The notes: a model not told the origin generated them from the letters alone. DNA of 64,000 nucleotides from Annulohypoxylon bovei var. microspora (GCA_022836615.1 MU405393.1:1-64000), one strand, 5' to 3'. Counted from the first letter of the stretch, positions 44,895 through 57,701 are shown. Translations and numbers: made by a program.

Positions 44895-46015
44895 ATGAAG
44901 AGTCTCCGTGGTCTACGGTTGGCTTTTGAGTCTGCAAGACCACGATATGTCTCCCCCAATAAGGCACCGAGAGCTCGCGCGAGCTTTATGACATGGGGGA
45001 GTCTTTGGGGGGCAGATGAAGACCAGTCAAAGTCTTCGGGAGGTGAGATATGCACAACATATAATTATCTCCAAATCTACTCTATTTAACATAACGTCTA
45101 CATCTTGTAGATTCTACTTCACGGTCCGGCCCCTATGGGACGAAACATGAACATGGGCTCTCTCAGCCCATGCGTTCCGTCATGCGTCGACTGCCTCATC
45201 CCGTAGTCGTCATCACGACTCTTGAGAACACACGCAATCTCACGAAGGTCGAGGAACTGTTAGACGAGAAGCTGCCACCCCCGATTCCTCGAGCCATGAC
45301 CGTCTCTTCTTTCACCTCACTATCCATAGACCCCGTGCCTCGAGTGACCTTTAACATCACTCTCCCAAGCACCACCTACAAGGCGCTTGCGAAGTGCGGA
45401 AAGTTCAACGCCCATATCCTCAGCGGCGACAACCACGGTGCCAGGATCGCGGATCTATTCACTAGGGGCAACAGACCTCCAGCTGCCAAAGAGATGCCTG
45501 GTGAGACGGAGAAGACACCTAAAAATATAGATGAGGCCGATCTAGGAGTCCTCGAGGGTCTGCATAATCTCGGCGTACGGGTATTAGGACGAGAAAAATG
45601 GCAAAAAGAGTGGAAATTAGCAAGAGACTATGGGAAGAAGGTTATTAATACAGTCAAGTCAGGGGGGTATATAAAAGACGTTGCAATACCACCTACGGGT
45701 ACGTTGCCAGTCTTGAAAGGCCGAGGTATTTCGCACATATTAAAGTGCAAATACCGCCACCTCACACCCCCTATGGACGATAACTTCGAACATCACGCCA
45801 TCGTCATAGGCGAAGTTGTAGATGTAATACCGGGAGAATCTAGAGGCGGGGGCGGCATTGCCCTTGCGTATGTCGATAGAGCATACCGGCAGATGGGTGA
45901 GACGCTACTAGAGAGATCGACGACCGAGCCTATAGCGTCTAAAGAAGAAGAAATCACTACTCCAGGGTTCGACGATGTACCCACAAGCAATATAGACGAC
46001 CAAAAACAGAGTTAA
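44895..46015 (+). CDS. Mitochondrial flavin-reductase-like (FMN-binding) protein
   Basis: Two exons, 44895-45042 and 45111-46015; 350 residues. The first exon is a mitochondrial-type presequence (KSLRGLRLAFESARPRYV, Arg-rich, no acid until late). Exon 2 carries a flavin-reductase-like split-barrel domain: RRLPHPVVVITT, AMTVSSFTSLSIDPVPRVTFNITLPSTTYKAL, FNAHILSGDN, and near the end LKCKYRHLTPPMDDNFEHHAIVIGEV, the usual His-bearing strand. A fungal-specific insertion of about 100 residues separates the two halves. It is expected to bind FMN; electron donor and acceptor are unknown. Confidence 0.83.
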
Positions 46016-46214
46016 TACAAATTCCACGAAGCATCGATTATTCCATGTGTGCACACAACTGTATTATGCTACCTCTACTAGCTAAGGCGATGATAAGTCT
46101 AAAGTTTTACCGCCTCGCTATCCTCCTTCAGCCTATGCGAAGTAGGAGACATGTTCCCAGTCAGATTCGCAGTCTCAAGATCGCTGCCCCATCCACCAAT
46201 ACCTAGCCATCGTT

Positions 46215-47525
46215 CTAATACCAGCCTCCACAGCAGCATTCCATCCTATCCAAAAACTCATCCGCAAAATACTCTATGTCCTCGTAGGTATCCCGCAGGT
46301 CATCGAAGTCCTCCATCAACTCGTCCATGTCGTCGCGCAAGTAATCGATCCTCTCCTCCGCGGCGCGGAGCCGGTCCTGCTTCTTCTTGTTCCCGGCCTT
46401 CTTCTTGCTGGGCTTCTTGATGTTGCCGGCGCTGTTCGCCTTGTCCAGCAGCTGCTGCTTCAGGTTCTCTAGCTGGAGGGTAAGTGCGTCGACCCGCGAC
46501 TCGCTCGCGGCTAGGCGGCTCTCGAGCCCGCCGACCTTCTCCTTGTTGTCGAGCCGGGCCTGCGCCTCCCGGGTCTGCGCCTCCCGCACCTCGACCAGCT
46601 CGCGGTAGAGCGCGTTGACCTCCTCGCTCGAGGCCGCGGTCGAGGCCAGGCTCTCGAGCCTGTCGACTTCTCTGGCCTGCAGGTTCTTCATGGCGTCGAA
46701 GCGGATCTGCAGGTAGTCGAGGTGTTTTCGTGTGAAGGTTGTGATGTTGCTGGTTGAGTTCTCGAACTTGGCGATCCGCGCGAGTAGTTCCCTGTGCTCG
46801 GTGATGGGTATGTCTACATGTCCAGCGACCCGGACGAAATCTGATTGGGGGTGCTGGACTGGGCGCTGCTGCGCGATGAGGGGGACATGCGTTTTGGTCT
46901 CGGCTTTGGGTTCGGAGTCGGGGGTGAAATGGATACTAGGCTGCTCGCTGTTCTCTGTTTTGGCGGTAGAGGGCTGGGGAATCGACTGACTAGACCCCTG
47001 AGAATTGGCCGTGTATTCCGACCTACCGTGAGATCCCGATTTATGTATAGGATTCCATTGATCAAATATGGAGAGTCTAGTTCTCGCAACTGGATTCTGT
47101 TTCTTGCCAGCATCGTCATTCTTGGCGAGGGATTCCTTGCTGAGGACCTCCCAATCGTCTGTGTCTTTCTCTGCGCATGCTGTTTTCTCGGAAAACAAGA
47201 ACAGCGACGCGACATCATCCTTGTTAGAATGCGTGCCCTCGCTAGTTCCGGCAGTCAGGGTGTCACCACCAAGCTTGCTAGACATACCGTTCTGGTAACG
47301 TAAAGGCTGATATATGTCTGCTTTGGCGGTAGAGGTGCTAACCCAAGAGCTGGCGTAGGGGGAGTCAGGAAAGATTGGCAAGATTGGCAAGGCTAGCTGG
47401 TTAGATGATCTTTTGATAGGTGTTGCAGGAGTTAGGATTACTTCCGGCGTAGTGGTAAAGCCAGACTTTAGAGCGGGTGGGGAGCTATGTCCCATATTGC
47501 AGGGAGAACCAAATATATTGTCCAT
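46215..47525 (-). CDS. Coiled-coil protein of unknown function
   Basis: Intronless, 436 residues. The first 230 residues are Ser/Pro-rich and look disordered. From about 250 to 425 the sequence is a long amphipathic coiled coil (HRELLARIAKFENSTSNI, then AREVDRLESLASTAASSEEVNALYREL onward), broken by a Lys-rich segment (KKPSKKKAGNKKKQDR) that could bind nucleic acid or direct nuclear entry. It ends ECCCGGWY, a cysteine cluster at the very C-terminus that could be lipid-modified or metal-binding. No family is recognised. Confidence 0.7.
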   Translation of the reverse strand: MDNIFGSPCNMGHSSPPALKSGFTTTPEVILTPATPIKRSSNQLALPILPIFPDSPYASSWVSTSTAKADIYQPLRYQNGMSSKLGGDTLTAGTSEGTHSNKDDVASLFLFSEKTACAEKDTDDWEVLSKESLAKNDDAGKKQNPVARTRLSIFDQWNPIHKSGSHGRSEYTANSQGSSQSIPQPSTAKTENSEQPSIHFTPDSEPKAETKTHVPLIAQQRPVQHPQSDFVRVAGHVDIPITEHRELLARIAKFENSTSNITTFTRKHLDYLQIRFDAMKNLQAREVDRLESLASTAASSEEVNALYRELVEVREAQTREAQARLDNKEKVGGLESRLAASESRVDALTLQLENLKQQLLDKANSAGNIKKPSKKKAGNKKKQDRLRAAEERIDYLRDDMDELMEDFDDLRDTYEDIEYFADEFLDRMECCCGGWY

Positions 47526-48322
47526 GGTGTTGCGCTATAAGTCTCGGTAGGTCTGAAATCTCTCGATGGTTTCAAATCTCACGATGTATTGCTTGTGTGG
47601 AAGGAAAGGACTGTGGGATGTACACAGGTTCGTGGTTTTATATGGACTAGAAATGACAGGCGTAGCCTGGGTGACTGAGTGTCCTAAGGCTAATGCATGC
47701 CTAAACCTACAAGGCTTCAAAGCCCCTTTGAAACTACCTCACCACCTTAGGTACCTAGGTACCTAGGCAAAATGAGTTATATGAGAAGGGCTGTCAAAGA
47801 CGTACTTCCCCCCCCCTAGATGACATCCATTTCGGCCAGGCAGCTACGAGTTGTGCCTATCTAATAGAAAACATACTAGAAGGCCAATGAGACATGACTC
47901 TTGCAAGTTACCCCAATAATCAATAGGTATACACTCCCTAACCATTGTCTTCCTTATCATCATAAAGTCTGGGAAACAGTGAAGTTACCTACATAGTCTC
48001 GCAATATATCCCAAACAATCAGTAACAGGATATATCAACCTTTAAAAAGCTTCACGCCTATTCTATGAATTTCTATTTATACCTAACGTCCTTATGCGAG
48101 TTACTTTTTATGATCACCAAATAGATAGAAATTATGTGCTGTCTAACTTCCATTTCCCTTTTCAAGCTAGATTTAATATCATGAATACCTTAGCTTCTAA
48201 TTATAGAAGCAAACATGTAGGTAGTGATATAAAATACCTTCCAGGTTTCGTAGAAGTAATCACTTGATCGAGTGAAAACTATGTTTTCCATTCATATAAC
48301 TGATAGCTAGGTCGGCAGGTAT
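47526..48322. other. Intergenic with CCTAGGTA palindromes
   Basis: 0.8 kb. Contains the self-complementary run around 47748-47768 built from GGTACCTA units and a run of nine C at 47807-47815. No gene is supported. Confidence 0.55.
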
Positions 48323-48823
48323 CTATGGTGTAGAGTCGGGTATAAGGTCGTCAATGAAAATGATAATCATAAAAATGATCAACGAAGCCAGGCCCGTGGG
48401 GAGTTTGTACTCCCATAACTTGGGATCCCGGAAGATAGACCATACTAGCTTCTTTGCTGACTCTCGAGGTTCCCCATATTGGCTCTCTACAACCTTCCCA
48501 ACATCCTCGCCACTTGCTCTCTTCTCGTCGGGATATTTCTCAAAATTGCTTGACGGCTCTGTGTTGCTCACCGGATCCTCTAGACACCGTAGTCTTTTGC
48601 GAAAGCCGAAAATCGGCGAGCAAACGAAGTAAGAGGACCGTACGCGGCTCTCTGGTGTGAGGGAGGCACATGTTCCATAAAGCTTGCAAGGCATAAGTCT
48701 TTGGTTTAATGGAGTAAACCCCATCTCTCCTCGCGACCTTTGATTTTCCGGCAAGGAGTATAGACGCTCCTCCAAGCTCGCATGTTTCGGACAAGATTGC
48801 TCAAAATCGTTTCTAAGGGTCAT
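48323..48823 (-). CDS. Orphan ORF with C-terminal membrane segment
   Basis: A single frame of 166 residues. The last 30 include one strong hydrophobic helix (LASLIIFMIIIFI) followed by DDLIPD, the layout of a tail-anchored protein. The preceding region is hydrophilic with six cysteines. No family is recognised and an upstream exon may exist. The rest of the surrounding 2.8 kb is non-coding in appearance. Confidence 0.35.
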   Translation of the reverse strand: MTLRNDFEQSCPKHASLEERLYSLPENQRSRGEMGFTPLNQRLMPCKLYGTCASLTPESRVRSSYFVCSPIFGFRKRLRCLEDPVSNTEPSSNFEKYPDEKRASGEDVGKVVESQYGEPRESAKKLVWSIFRDPKLWEYKLPTGLASLIIFMIIIFIDDLIPDSTP

Positions 48824-50394
48824 GGTATCGATAATAGTGATGATCCGGATGGTGGTAATTCTAAGACGTACCTCGAGGTTGGCGAAAATATAGGACGAGG
48901 AAAGTAATCTGCAAGAAAATCAAAGTCTAGATTTGACGATGATGGTGGGAAGAACAGCAAGTTCTTTGCTAAATAGTATGGAACATGTCGCGGCTTATTA
49001 ACCGTCAAGCAGTCATGTAGCTCTATACAAGAAAAATGACTATGCAAACTCCCTAAAAACAAGAGCAAATGGGTTTAGTGACTAGTAGAGTGATTCATAA
49101 GATCACGCCTTTCCTAAACTCATCAGGGTTGTTTGTACCTACTACTGTCACGCTGGAGGCAATAAAAGACCACTTTTTCGCTGCAGAAATGATGACCTAC
49201 CCACCTGCCAGGTAGGTAAGCTGATTCTAACTAAGTAAGCTGTAAGTTAAGTTATGAGCTCTTTATATATGTATCTGACCACAGGCTATCAATGACAATC
49301 TCTTTACCAGGGGCTCATGAAGATTTCTCACTGAGTCTCCATAAAGACTGGATTAAGTCATCCATGAAGATTGTACATCTCAACTTATCTGCTAGGTAGG
49401 CAATCGTTACGTCTACTTTCAAACAATGTTAGCTTGGGTCGCAGAATAGAGAAGGGGTCGTCTCCATGAATACCTACCTCGGTAGGTAGACAAACTAAAG
49501 GATCCATAACTGAATGTGACAAAACCATGTAATCTTGAAATACGCCCTTGGAAACTTGAGCTCAGTCCCATAGTAGAAGACTAGGTAGATAGCAATAAAA
49601 CGAGCGAAGAAAACATCAAACATTTCAGGGGAGGAACAACAGTAAACTGGATATATGAATTTGTATTCACTCGAGTCTCTAAGTAACCATTGCCAGCTAG
49701 AGGGGTATCTGAAAATCACCTAGCTAACGACTCACAACACAGCTCTCGCGTCTTCTCATTGCCGCACAAGAGCCTTTGCGCACTCGGGGGTCGGCCTCAA
49801 ATCAGTTCCTAATCGGAATTTCTCAGAACGTCTTTCCTACTCAAAACAAAACGGTAGTGAGACCCTTCGTCGCCTAAAGGCAACCACTAGTAGGTTGTGG
49901 CAGAATGAAGTGGAGGGCAAATTATACAGTAATAAACTCAAACACAGGTGCCGGCAATAAGGCAACTGAGACTCCATCAGTAGGTGAACGACTTGTGCGC
50001 CCTGCTACCCCAGCACAAGCTGTCCAAACCTGCGAACGCCGATGGCCTTTTTGCAAACAGTGAAGGGGAAAATTAGAAAAACGCATTGCAAATACCGAAA
50101 CTTCCAGTCTGTCCTCCCGTAGAGCAGTGGTATATCGACGGTGGTGTAAAATCTCGAACGGTGGGCAAAAGGGACACTGGATTTTGATGTGACAGAGGGT
50201 AATCCGCAGACATAGGAGAGGATCGAGTGTCGGATACGGTGTGGGCGAAATAAAACAGCGCTGAATGTGATAAAGTCTTGGAGAGTCATAACGTCGTGCA
50301 GGTCTAATCTCGGCGTTTGCCCACGTTGGTGGTGTGCTTTGCAAACCACAGAAGAGAACCAAAGTTCAAATTATTACGTGCCGTATCAAACTGG
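48824..50394. other. Intergenic, nothing firmly supported
   Basis: 1.57 kb between the orphan ORF and the 3' end of teaR. Overlapping minus-strand frames near 49922-50362 are probably the teaR 3' flank read open by chance. GTAG/GGTAGGTA tracts occur near 49200 and 49480. Confidence 0.5.
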
Positions 50395-52086
50395 TCACAT
50401 TACGACACAGCAACCGCAACCCGACTTCTTCGGCTCTTCTTCCGGCTCCTCCACCTGGGTTGGTACTCTGACGCTCGGAGCAGGCTGGATTTGCGGCTGT
50501 TGAATCGAAAGAGGGCTGGCAAGAGGGCTCATAGCAGGCCCACCCTGGATCTTGGGCATTGTCGAATAAGAGCTAGTACCAGGACGACTCGTGTTCGGAC
50601 TCTTAGCACCAGGTCGTAATGGCCATTCGTCTTGCTTCTCCTCAACTTCATTTGGCTGCTCCGACTCGGGAGGTTTTAGAAAGCCCTCGTCGTTAAGGGG
50701 TCGAAATTCTCTGTCGTATATATTTCCGAACTTGCCTTCCTGTTCCCACTTTTCTTGCTGCAGTCGTTTCGCAACGGTGGGAAGTAATTGTTGATCCGGT
50801 GGCAAGCGAGGATCGGGCTTGTACGCAGAAATCATCCAAGGTGGTTCTCCCTCCGGCGCAGACTTAGAGATAGGTGACATTTCGCCAGACCTGGTGGGTG
50901 GCCGTGTTCTCGAACCACTACGAGGAGGAGCTGGACCTGATCGAGTCTTAGGTCGACCTTGTGCGCCTGCTTTCACAGGTGCGGAACCTTTCCTGGCCCC
51001 CGTTGTTGCCGACTTCTTGGGCGATCCCTCTGTCACAGAGCGCTTCGTAGACTGAGCCCTTGGGCCATCGTCACGGATATTGGAACTACCACTACGTGAT
51101 CGCGGCTTAGGTATCGTGATTGAGGCATCGTCGTCAAGCATGGCGAAGCTCGACTTTCGCGTAACAGGCGCATCTCGTTCGAGGAAGTCGACAGGAATCG
51201 GCGCCGGACTCACTTTAGCTATCGGAATACGCGATTTTCCGCTGTCGGTTGTTACCCAATATTCGCCGGGATCCTCTGCTATCTCCTCGGGGAGACGGAA
51301 GTCCCAGCTTGGAGCCTCGATATCGGGAGTTCTGTCCAGACTTAGTTCCGAATTTTTTCGAGATCTAGGGACAGGCTGCTGGTCTGAAGCATCCGTGGTT
51401 CGGCGGTGGCCGTTCGTCTTCTCTGGGCTCCGATCCCGTCGTGGCCTGCTCTGAGCTCGTGCCTTAGGCAAGATAATACCGGCAGCCTGTAGCTCCTGGC
51501 TCTCTATCCTAGCCAATTTGTCTCTGTGAATCCATTTCGAATGTTCGTCCTCTTGAGGCGAAACATCAGCGTTTGGGCGCTTGTGATCGGATATCGAGTT
51601 CGATTGGCTTGTGCGAGGGTCTACTATTTTTAGTCAGCAAGGTTTTTCAATTTTATGATCCTTATTTCAGGTAGACATAGATTATATAGAGAGAGATGAA
51701 GTCGGTTTTTGAAAAAAGAATCTAACCTTTACTAGGCCGGTAATTGTCTGTCGAATATGGGTCGTAAGTAGAGTCACCATTCCCAAAGTGGTGAGCTCCC
51801 TTTATGGAGCCATTGGTTTCATGCCGGTCTGTGGATAACTTATGCGGCATAGAGCTCTATACGAGACGAAACAACACGAATTAGTTAGAACTACCTAGGT
51901 AGATAAAGCAGCAAGGAGATGTGATGGAGACCATAACAAGTTGCAAAACTCGGTAGGAATAGATTCTAGGGTTAATAGAAAGGGAAGACTCACGTCATGA
52001 TGGCTAGATACGTGATTCCATCCCGAATGGTCTGCGTGAGAGCTGCCCGGCGGAGTAAGCGTGGTAGTACCCGAGACTGCTGCCAT
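50395..52086 (-). CDS. teaR: TeaR-like cell-end marker anchor (TeaA receptor), CaaX protein
   Basis: Three exons, 52086-51994, 51856-51727 and 51623-50395; 483 residues. It begins MAAVSGTTTLTPPGSSH, the conserved head of fungal TeaR/Mod5 proteins, has HSKWIHRDKLARIESQELQAAGIILP at the exon 2/3 region, and is otherwise low-complexity and basic. It ends GCGCCVVM: CVVM is a CaaX box for prenylation with neighbouring cysteines for palmitoylation, anchoring the protein at the plasma membrane of the hyphal tip, where it tethers the kelch-repeat marker TeaA brought by microtubules. The introns are longer than the local norm (137 and 103 bp). Confidence 0.85.
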
Positions 52087-54213
52087 TTCGAGATTTGGTC
52101 AGCGACAGCCACGGGTAACGGCGCGCTCGTGGAACTCGAGACGCTGTCGATCGACTACCTAGGTCCGGCCAGTGTGACGGCGTGTAACTAAGATAAGAAA
52201 CTAAAGAGTGGAATGTCGATCGGTTGACGTTTTACGATATCCTTTTTTGTTTCGTGGTTACGCGATTGCGGAGGTAGAAGGGGGGAATAAGAGGATGAAG
52301 AAATTCCGACGTGACCGTGATCGTAGTGAGGTTGGTGATAGTGGAGAACGCGACGAGACAGCTGTCGCCAGCAGCTGTCGAATTATATCCGACAAAAGGT
52401 CGCGAGAGCAATATAGTTAACGGGTAGCTGAGAAAAAAGAGTGACGGAGAAGGAGGTCGACGACGAAAAACGGGGTTTGATCTAAGTTAGCTCCCACACT
52501 GATTCACTGATTCGTCGTATCTTGGCGACTTTTTTGACAAGCTCCCGGTTTAGGTCGTCTAAGACAGACCAGAAAAGATAAGACACGGTTTTTAAAAAAT
52601 CCACCCAATCTTTCTTCTTCCTAGTCCCCTGTTGTCGTTCTTGCTCTTGTTCCTGGCCTTATCCTATTGAGTTATGAAAAAGATACTGGTGGCAGCGGTG
52701 GGTTGTTGGATTGTTGGATTGTTAATGGTGATGCGAATCCGACAATGACAATCTCGACTTTCTACACGTAGACCCTTCGTTTCCTGGGTTCCCCGACGAC
52801 TACTTCACGCGCCCTTGTCTCGATCCAATGGGGCAATTGCTCTCAATGAGGGTGCAGACGCAAATGCAAGACTCCTGAAAGGAGCCAAGTCACGGGCGGG
52901 ATGAGTGGAAAAAAAATTATTGCGTGGAGTGCGCGGAACAACCAACGGCTGGGATGGTTAAAGGAGCGTCGTGGCGTTGGTAGAAGCAAATATTGTGGTT
53001 CTGGCTTTCTGCGGACGGGGGTTCCAAGAGGTGATGAGATACCTAGGTACATAAAAAGGGGATTGGTCGACTCTTCCAATCGTACTTCTTTTTGCTAGAT
53101 TTATTAAGTTAAACCTTGAATTGCCTAGTGCCGGTGGTTGGTTGGCTAAGCTAATTGGTACCTGCCTCCAGCCTAGCAATTAGATAGCCACGCATAAAGT
53201 TCTCATTTAGGTACTTACCGGGGCTCCCGGGGGTTCCGTATGTATGTACAGGTAGGCCATTGCCCATACCGCGCAGCCGCATTATCATATGTATGTAAGT
53301 GGTGGCTTGCATATGGCCATTGTTCTTCCAATTATGAATTTACTATTTAGTTTATACATTTAAACCTGTTCAGATAAAAATAGTTTAATCTTGCTAAATG
53401 TTTACATTTATGAGAACCCTCCCTATAAAGTACTTGAATTAAACTAGGACGTGCTTAAACTATTGAGCTACCATCTCGATAATCAGATATCCATCCGTCT
53501 GCACGAAATAATAAGGTGAACTTGCAGCACTGAGAGCTCGGACACCCCTGAATTTAATAAATGCACTGTAAAAATACAACGTTGTAATACCACGCTAAGA
53601 AAATCTTAGCCGCCTCATTGGTATTGTGCTGTTGTGTTACCACTGGCGCGGGGTCAGAAGGCCACTTCCCGAAGTCCCCGCACTGTGTTTAACATTGAAT
53701 TCTTCTGTTTGTTACACAGTTAATCTTTGTTCTTTCCAACTGTATTCTAGAATGCATTCAATGCAACCTCGACCCTGATTTATTCAATGTTCACTTCAAG
53801 CTTTAAATATTATTTTATCATTTTATTCAACATGACACACTCCAATTAATATCATGACATTTACATACTTACCTACCTAGGTGGATACATATCATCAGTA
53901 ACCTCACATTCAACATAACCAGCATACCTAGAAGGTAGAAATGCTGTCAACCGTCAACAATATCCCTTATCCAGCCATCATCAGTTGGAAACCCGATGAA
54001 ACAAATCATACGGATCATTAGTTACCTTGGCTATTTACTTGTTTGTTCCTCTGTCCCACAACATCGGTACTTCATCCGGAACTTGAAGACATTGTTGCCT
54101 GGCTAATGCCGACTTGAACAATGGAGACACCGCCTTTCAAGGCTGATCTTATGAATTCCAACAAATGCCGGACTTAATAACTCATAAAATGCATTGCTAG
54201 AATCTTTATAATT
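52087..54213. other. Long divergent intergenic region
   Basis: 2.1 kb between teaR and the phosphoesterase gene. The 600 bp next to teaR are GC-moderate and could be a long 5' leader. A GTTGTTGGATT direct repeat lies near 52702-52725. No gene is supported. Confidence 0.5.
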
Positions 54214-55368
54214 ATGAATAACTCACTCGAGTCTCCCTTGGCGGTTCCGCTGCGAACTCGACGAACACGCTTCGTCTGTATATCAGATACGCATAACTGT
54301 ACGGTGAAGCTGCCAAAGGGCAATGTTCTTATCCATTGCGGAGACCTAACAAACCAGGGGAGTTTCAGCGAACTCAAGAAACAAGTGACGTGGCTAGAGA
54401 AAGCCGACTTCGAATGCAAGTTGATCATCGCCGGAAATCATGATCTAACTTTAGACACCGACTTCTTCGAGCAATTTGGAGATTACTTTCATAACAATAC
54501 GTCCCAGAACCCTGTCGATTGCCAGAACCTTCTCAAACAGTCCAAGTCTCTCATCTATCTCCAGCATTCCAGTCAAGTGATCAAACTCGCAGCTGCGTCC
54601 GGTCCAAGAACCACCTTTAATGTATTCGGTTCTCCCTACATTCCCTCGTGTGGGAAGTGGGCATTCCAGTACTCTCGTTCGGCTCCTGTGGCTGAAAGCA
54701 TATGGAAGGATATCCCGCTCAATACGGACATACTCATTACACACGGGCCTGCGCGAACACACAGGGACGAATCACGACATAGAGAAGCAGCCGGGTGCGA
54801 GGGTTTGCGAGAAGCGATGTGGCGAGTACGACCACGCATCGCGCTCTGCGGACACGTCCACGAGGCGCGTGGAGTAGAGCGTGTGCGTTGGGACCTGTCA
54901 AACAAGTTCGTGCGGTACAAGGAGTTGGCAAGTACATACCAGTGGGAGGATCCAGGTGTAGGGAATGAGAAGAATTGCTTAGTTGATCTCACAGTCAAGG
55001 GTGGAATGCCCTTAGACAATGACGGCAGCAAAGTACCGTCATCCCCATTGCCGCTTCCATCTACATCGTCAACCCCAGTAGATCCTGTGGCTGAGGAATC
55101 TATAATGATGACGCCGACAAAGACGCAGGGTGTTATAGGCGCCATGCCAGAAGGGGCGAGCCCGGGGATCGGCACCCGAGGCCTTGGTAGGAACCCGGCA
55201 TCTGCGCGGAGTGACGGACCCGGGCTTATCAGCCGACTCGGACGCAAGGAGACTTGTGTTGTCAACTGCGCCATCCAGGCAGCTAGCTATCCGCACTTAG
55301 GGCCTCGGAGGTTACACAAACCCATCGTCGTCGACATCGACCTACCTGTCTGGGAGGATAATCCCTAA
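54214..55368 (+). CDS. Calcineurin-like metallophosphoesterase (MPPED/239FB type)
   Basis: Intronless, 384 residues. All metal-ligand motifs are in order: SDTHN (about 24-28), HCGDLTNQG (41-49), AGNHDL (72-77), ITHGPA, and CGHVHEARG. This short form, with GSPYIPSCGKWAFQY before the histidine motif, matches the UPF0046/MPPED1-239FB group of class III phosphodiesterases, which bind Mn/Fe and hydrolyse cyclic or other phosphodiesters. The C-terminal 120 residues are Pro/Ser-rich and variable, ending in a separate conserved-looking tail (VVDIDLPVW). Cytosolic by lack of signal. Fungal annotations sometimes mislabel this group as a rhamnogalacturonate lyase; nothing here supports that. Confidence 0.88.
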   Translation: MNNSLESPLAVPLRTRRTRFVCISDTHNCTVKLPKGNVLIHCGDLTNQGSFSELKKQVTWLEKADFECKLIIAGNHDLTLDTDFFEQFGDYFHNNTSQNPVDCQNLLKQSKSLIYLQHSSQVIKLAAASGPRTTFNVFGSPYIPSCGKWAFQYSRSAPVAESIWKDIPLNTDILITHGPARTHRDESRHREAAGCEGLREAMWRVRPRIALCGHVHEARGVERVRWDLSNKFVRYKELASTYQWEDPGVGNEKNCLVDLTVKGGMPLDNDGSKVPSSPLPLPSTSSTPVDPVAEESIMMTPTKTQGVIGAMPEGASPGIGTRGLGRNPASARSDGPGLISRLGRKETCVVNCAIQAASYPHLGPRRLHKPIVVDIDLPVWEDNP

Positions 55369-57701
55369 GCTTTTAGCCACTCCGAACTTCCCGGGCATGG
55401 TTGCTTACGCATACGTGTATTGAGGCTGTGCTTTACGGGCGCCCCATTAACCACGTAAAATCCAAGACCCTCAGATATCAGTTTAGATGTACGATTTAAG
55501 GGATCTTTATTGATCCTCCAGGCGGTGCAAGCTTTAGTCCCTTGGGTACGGACGACACATCTGACACGGCAGCCCTGGTTTACTAATTCGTTACTACATG
55601 TAGGCAAACGGCGGTTTTCTCTTTTTGTCGCCTCCTGTAAGTATTTAGAATGACTTTGGAATGACTTTGGAATATCTTATACGCAAAGGATCTAGTAAAT
55701 GTCAATAATCGTGGCAATTAGTTGCGCTTGTGAGCCTAGGACCCTAGTTACGATTACGATGAGAGGCCTCCCGTGATTCAAGTATTCGTCTACCTATGCA
55801 CTATGCTATCATGCCTCACTCCAAAGTTGCAATGTGTCTTAGCTTTTCATATGTCATGCGCAAAAGAAATAGACGCCACCATGTCGGTATTTGATATGTC
55901 TCGGATCTACAGTGATGGATATTTACAATCTCGTGGCCCCCAGACATGTGTGAGCTGCCAGCTTAAAGTTCCTATCAAGCCGATGGATGCCGAGGCTGGG
56001 TTCAATTAGTATACAGCATGCTATTCAGGTATTTGCCATGCGATATTTTTCTATGTGTCTGACAATATTGCCTGTATTCATTTGTCCTAATTGACCTGAA
56101 AAGAAAATAGTGCAGAAGGTAGAGATACGGCCTTATCGTGTAGCTGAATGCTGAGCTGAAGCTGAGGTCAGACATGTCCTTCCCCCAAGATCGTCCGTCG
56201 CTCGGAATATCACAAACTAGCATCCGGCGAACATAAAAAACATACCGGTAGGTATGTATGCAAGGCAACGCAGGGCAGGACAAAATCTTACGGGACGGCG
56301 GAAGGTCATTCCATCCAACGAAGCACATGTTCAACCAGCAACATAGCGCGCCAATCGGTATTCGCTGGCAATAACTACCTGTTATAGCAAATGGCATTTG
56401 TTACAGTAACTCGGGTAAGTACTTAGCTAGGTAGTTTAGACAGCTGAGGCAAGGAGAAGATCGTGGAAAGTCCGCAGTTTCTATCGCACGTCCGATAGCC
56501 GGTATGCAGGTAGGCTCTGCTTCCAATGGCACTCGGTAGATCAGGGTCACACTTGATCTGCAGGAGAACGGGCAGGCCAATCACCGACTAGATATCAGCT
56601 GCGAATGCGAATCCACTTGCATATTCCTTGTAGCTTCGACTTGACAAGTAAAGATGTAGTAGCCACAGCATCAAGACTACATACATATTGCTTCTGATGC
56701 AGTAGCGGGCTCCTGGGCAACGGATGTATGTTCTTTGCAGTATAGGTAGTTACGTGGGTATCGAGTCCCTGATGCGGCAAGGGTTGACGAGGCCTTGATA
56801 CGAGAGCAACATACTCAAACGCGGGGAAGGTCATGCTAATAGGTCGCTCCATGAGAGATTTGTGACCACGGAAAAGAGGAATGGGTTCGATGGTCGAAGC
56901 TGTGGACTAGCTATACAATATTCATCAGACTTCATATTCAGCAAGTATATGTGACTCAGTTAGAAGCCTCTTCCACTGAGAGGTCTTTTCGGTAGGATAG
57001 GGCGCTTCGTTGTGTGATATGAGCGACCAATGATAATTCTGTGTTCTTGTGCATGATGAATTTCTACCTATCACAGTGCTAGAGGTGGGGGATGAAGGGG
57101 ATGGGCATCTGCAGCTATCCAATACCTCCGAATGGACACGCAGTAGATGATACTATTTAGCTACCTAATGCATGTATATACTATAGTGCAGACACAATAG
57201 ATGAATAAGAATGTAGCTATCACCTGCGCCGTTTCTTCTCCTTGACTTGCGGGTCCTCTTCCAATGCAAGTGATTGGGCTAAGTTGAGAGCTCTAGAGAG
57301 CTGCAAGGAGACACGACCGCAAATCCTAGCCGGAGACCTGCCTACTCATCTACCAATAATAGTACTGACATATATGCAGGAGATGGGATGAAGGAGCGAA
57401 CGAGGAGACGTAGCTACATACCTAAGGTCGGGGGCTAGAATATTAACGAAGCCTCACCTAGCAACAGAACTTTCCGTGAATCCTGTAACGAGCGCGTGCG
57501 CTTATCCCCTCACCGACCATGTGCCGATTAAAGTGATAACCAACCTGCATCATGTTACAGCGTAGACGGGAAATCGACAGGTACACCTCCCGAAAAGCTG
57601 GTCTAGCTAATCCGCCGGTCTCATATTAGCTCCAAGAGATTTCCCGGGATCAACCAGAGAAGGAAGCGGGCGGTGCCGTAGATGACGACAACCTCATTGA
57701 G

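Noticed and set aside
54636..55274. 212-codon minus-strand ORF opposite the phosphoesterase
   Set aside because: The plus-strand frame carries all metallophosphoesterase motifs; the reverse frame is a shadow.
57220..57300. Possible C-terminal exon on the minus strand (LSRALNLAQSLALEEDPQ followed by a Lys/Arg-rich end)
   Set aside because: An acceptor-like CAG precedes it and it reads well, but 26 open codons arise easily by chance and I could not link it to a convincing upstream exon.
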